From contig JASBRP010000060.1 of NCBI GenBank assembly GCA_030149365.1, positions 1 through 36,741 on the forward strand: a stretch of 36,741 bases of DNA. Reading direction: 5' to 3'. Below are positions 34,904 through 36,741 of this stretch, piece after piece. This stretch comes from Solimonas sp. GTDB lineage: Bacteria > Pseudomonadota > Gammaproteobacteria > Nevskiales > Nevskiaceae. The first letter of the stretch is position 1, and the number at the start of each line of letters is the position of its first letter. The notes beneath the pieces are model-generated. The model had not been told where the DNA came from. It was given only the letters and a program-made list of their open reading frames with translations, and made no database searches. A program made the translations under genes and the position numbers.

Positions 34904-36247
34904 ATGTCGACCGTCAGCCATGAATCGAACGCGGGCCCCGGCTCGCTGGAAGGCCAGGCCCACGTCGCCGGGGCCGACCACGCTCGCGTCGCGCCGGGCG
35001 AGATCGCGATCGGCGTGATCATCGGCCGCCTGTCGGAGATGTTCGACTTCTTCGTGTTCGGCATCGCCGCCGTGCTGGTGTTTCCGTCCGTGGTCTTCCC
35101 GTTCGTCGACAAGACCACGGCGATGTACTACTCCTTCGGCATCTTCTCGCTGGCCTTCGTCGCGCGTCCCTTCGGCTCGCTGCTGTTCCGCCTGATCCAC
35201 GACTGGTACGGGCGCGGCACCAAGCTCACCATCGCGCTGTTCCTGCTCGGCACCGCCACCGCCGGCATCGCCTTCCTGCCGGGCTACGAGAAGATCGGCG
35301 TTGCCTCGGTGGTGATCCTGGCCATCTGTCGCATCGCCCAGGGTGTGGCCCTGGCCGGAACCTGGGACGGCCTGCCCTCGCTGCTCGCGCTGAACGCCCC
35401 GCCGGAGCGCCGCGGCTGGTTTGCCATGATCCCGCAGCTCGGCGGCCCGCTGGGCTTCCTGCTCGCCGCCGGCCTGTTCGTGTTCCTGTTGCTGCAGCTC
35501 AAGCCGGAGGACTTCCTGGCCTGGGGCTGGCGCTATCCCTTCTGCGTGGCCTTCGCCATTAACGTGGTCGCGCTGTTCGCGCGCCTGCGCCTGGTGGTGA
35601 CCCCGGAGTTCAGCCACCTGCTGAAGTCGCGAGAGCTGGAACCGGCACCGCTCGGCGAACTGTTCCGCACGCAGCGTGCCAGCATCCTGCTCGGCGCCAT
35701 CGCGCCGCTGGGCAGCTTCGCGCTGTTCCACCTGGTCACCGTGTTCCCGTTGTCCTGGGCCTCACTGTTCACGCAGGATGCCATCACCGACTACCTGTTC
35801 GTGCAGATCGCCGGTGCGGTGCTCGCCGTGATCAGCATGCTGGTCTCCGGCAAGGTGGCCGACCGCATCGGCCGCCGCGCCACGCTCGCGATCAGCGCCG
35901 TGCTGATCGCCATCTTCAGTATCGTCGGCATGCTGCCGGTGTTCCAGGAAGGCAGCCGCCTCGGTGCCTACCTGTTCATCCTGGTCGGCTTCGTGCTGCT
36001 GGGCTTCAGCCATGCCCAGGCGGCCGGTGCCATCAACTCCACCTTCCCCAGCCGCTACCGCTACAGCGGCGCTATCGTCACCTCGGACTTTGCCTGGCTG
36101 GTGGGCGCCGCCTTCGCGCCGCTGGTGGCGCTGTTCCTGGCCTCCAATCTCGGCGTGGGCTATGTCGGCCTGTACCTGCTGTCGGGTGCCGTCGGCACGC
36201 TGCTGGCGCTGGGCGTGAACCGCAACCTGGAAATGCGCGACGACTGA
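34904..36247 (+). CDS. MFS transporter, divergent from the cyo operon
   Basis: A 447-residue major facilitator with 12 predicted helices of the metabolite:H+ symporter type. Family signatures are altered: GRLSEMFDFFVFGIAAVLVFP in helix 1, RLIHDWYGRGTK between helices 2 and 3, RIAQGVALAGTWDGL in helix 4, and VADRIGRRATL between 8 and 9. The usual GG-EYGGA after helix 4 is replaced by AGTWDGLPS, so substrate choice probably differs from the ProP/ShiA group. Substrate unknown. The ATG at 34904 (GAGAGCAGG just before) is preferred to a TTG at 34889. The divergent position beside cyoA hints at shared control. Confidence 0.85.
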   Translation: MSTVSHESNAGPGSLEGQAHVAGADHARVAPGEIAIGVIIGRLSEMFDFFVFGIAAVLVFPSVVFPFVDKTTAMYYSFGIFSLAFVARPFGSLLFRLIHDWYGRGTKLTIALFLLGTATAGIAFLPGYEKIGVASVVILAICRIAQGVALAGTWDGLPSLLALNAPPERRGWFAMIPQLGGPLGFLLAAGLFVFLLLQLKPEDFLAWGWRYPFCVAFAINVVALFARLRLVVTPEFSHLLKSRELEPAPLGELFRTQRASILLGAIAPLGSFALFHLVTVFPLSWASLFTQDAITDYLFVQIAGAVLAVISMLVSGKVADRIGRRATLAISAVLIAIFSIVGMLPVFQEGSRLGAYLFILVGFVLLGFSHAQAAGAINSTFPSRYRYSGAIVTSDFAWLVGAAFAPLVALFLASNLGVGYVGLYLLSGAVGTLLALGVNRNLEMRDD

Positions 36248-36285
36248 TCGGGGCGTTTGACGCGGCCTTGTCTTGGGCGCACAGC

Positions 36286-36320
36286 AGTAGGAGCGGCTGT
36301 TAGCCGCAACCGCTCCTACT
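36286..36320. repeat. REP-like inverted repeat
   Basis: AGTAGGAGCGG (36286-36296) and CCGCTCCTACT (36310-36320) form an 11-bp perfect stem with the spacer CTGTTAGCCGCAA. The GTAGGAGCGGCT...AGCCGC pattern is a familiar gammaproteobacterial REP type. It lies between convergent genes and could end transcription of the MFS gene. Confidence 0.65.
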
Positions 36321-36428
36321 TCCTTTAACAGACACGCAGGCCGTTTTCACGTGGCGAAGCCGGGGCGGCCTGAGCAAGCGGTGCTCCCGCCTTGCCTCAC
36401 GGCAAAGCGGGCTACGGAGCAGCGAACC

Positions 36429-36465
36429 GGGAATCGTGCAGGACGCCTTTGCTTCTACGATTCCC
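36429..36465. repeat. Inverted repeat with GATTCCC-rich tail
   Basis: GGGAATCGT (36429-36437) pairs with ACGATTCCC (36457-36465). The following bases repeat ATTCCC three times up to the glyA stop (36461-36487). Such ATTCCC-rich units are frequent between genes in xanthomonads. It probably serves as the glyA terminator region on the minus strand. Confidence 0.55.
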
Positions 36466-36488
36466 CATTCCCGATTCTCTATTCCCGG

Positions 36489-36741
36489 TCAGGCAGAACG
36501 CCCGACGGCGCCGTACACCGGGAAGCCGGCACACAGCTGCTCGACCTCGCCACGCACGCGGGTGATGACCGCCTCGACATCCGCCCCGGCGCTCATCGCA
36601 TCCACCAGGTCGGCGATCCAGTTCGCCACCTGCGCCATCTGCGGCTCCTTGAAGCCGCGGGTGGTCGAGGCCGGCGAGCCCAGGCGCAGGCCCGAGGTCA
36701 CGAACGGGCTCTTGGGGTCGTTCGGTACCGAGTTCTTGTTG
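36489..36741 (-). CDS. glyA: Serine hydroxymethyltransferase, C-terminal part (runs off the right edge)
   Basis: The last 83 residues of GlyA. The edge reads [20 protein letters not shown], then [15 protein letters not shown], the conserved substrate-binding segment with its Arg, and the normal C-terminal helix. The enzyme interconverts serine and glycine with tetrahydrofolate, supplying one-carbon units. The pyridoxal-phosphate lysine lies outside the window. It is convergent with the MFS gene, with repeats between them. Confidence 0.96.
   Translation of the reverse strand, partial: NKNSVPNDPKSPFVTSGLRLGSPASTTRGFKEPQMAQVANWIADLVDAMSAGADVEAVITRVRGEVEQLCAGFPVYGAVGRSA

Overview
The window is a 36.7 kb, GC-rich stretch of a gammaproteobacterial chromosome. 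The housekeeping order fmt-def / LysM protein-dprA-smg-topA-tsaC-hemF, the cyoABCD-SURF1-RegBA block and the style of the intergenic repeats suggest the Xanthomonadales/Nevskiales (Solimonas- or Nevskia-like) neighbourhood. This placement is an inference; there is no rRNA in the window. I saw no rRNA, tRNA, CRISPR array or prophage.

Layout. 1-130: the 3' end of an IS481-type transposase and its terminal repeats. 264-1893 (minus): a quinone-oxidoreductase-like enzyme and a dCMP-type deaminase. 1989-5291 (plus): a large MASE1-CHASE-PAS-GGDEF-EAL cyclic-di-GMP protein, ended by a 16-bp hairpin. 5292-5594: hairpins and inverted repeats only. 5595-7241 (minus): def-fmt and a small Cys-rich protein coupled to fmt. 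7350-14949 (plus): LysM lipoprotein, dprA, smg, topA, tsaC, hemF. A 277-bp MITE-like element sits between the topA promoter and the topA start codon. 15004-17749: a class D beta-lactamase (minus) divergent from oxyR (plus), then a PF10118-like protein (minus). 17893-19489 (plus): an alpha/beta-hydrolase and an ArsC/YffB-like protein.

19588-27304 (plus) is the most interesting part. A clear cobalamin riboswitch leads into mmsA, an acyl-CoA dehydrogenase, an enoyl-CoA hydratase, a 3-hydroxyisobutyryl-CoA hydrolase, mmsB and an MHS-type transporter. These are the enzymes of distal valine catabolism. The same five enzyme classes also make up the B12-independent propionate shunt (propionyl-CoA to acrylyl-CoA, 3-hydroxypropionyl-CoA, 3-hydroxypropionate, malonate semialdehyde, acetyl-CoA). 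A B12-repressed shunt would make sense of the riboswitch, whereas B12 repression of valine breakdown alone would not. A hairpin that overlaps the riboswitch closing stem and a second one that covers the mmsA Shine-Dalgarno are visible.

27309-36741: queH (plus) meets, tail to tail, a probable seven-gene minus-strand operon, cyoABCD-SURF1-regB-regA. This joins a bo3-type quinol oxidase, its assembly factor and a redox-sensing two-component system that keeps the quinone-binding motif, the phospho-His and the redox Cys of RegB. A divergent MFS transporter and the C-terminal part of glyA close the window.
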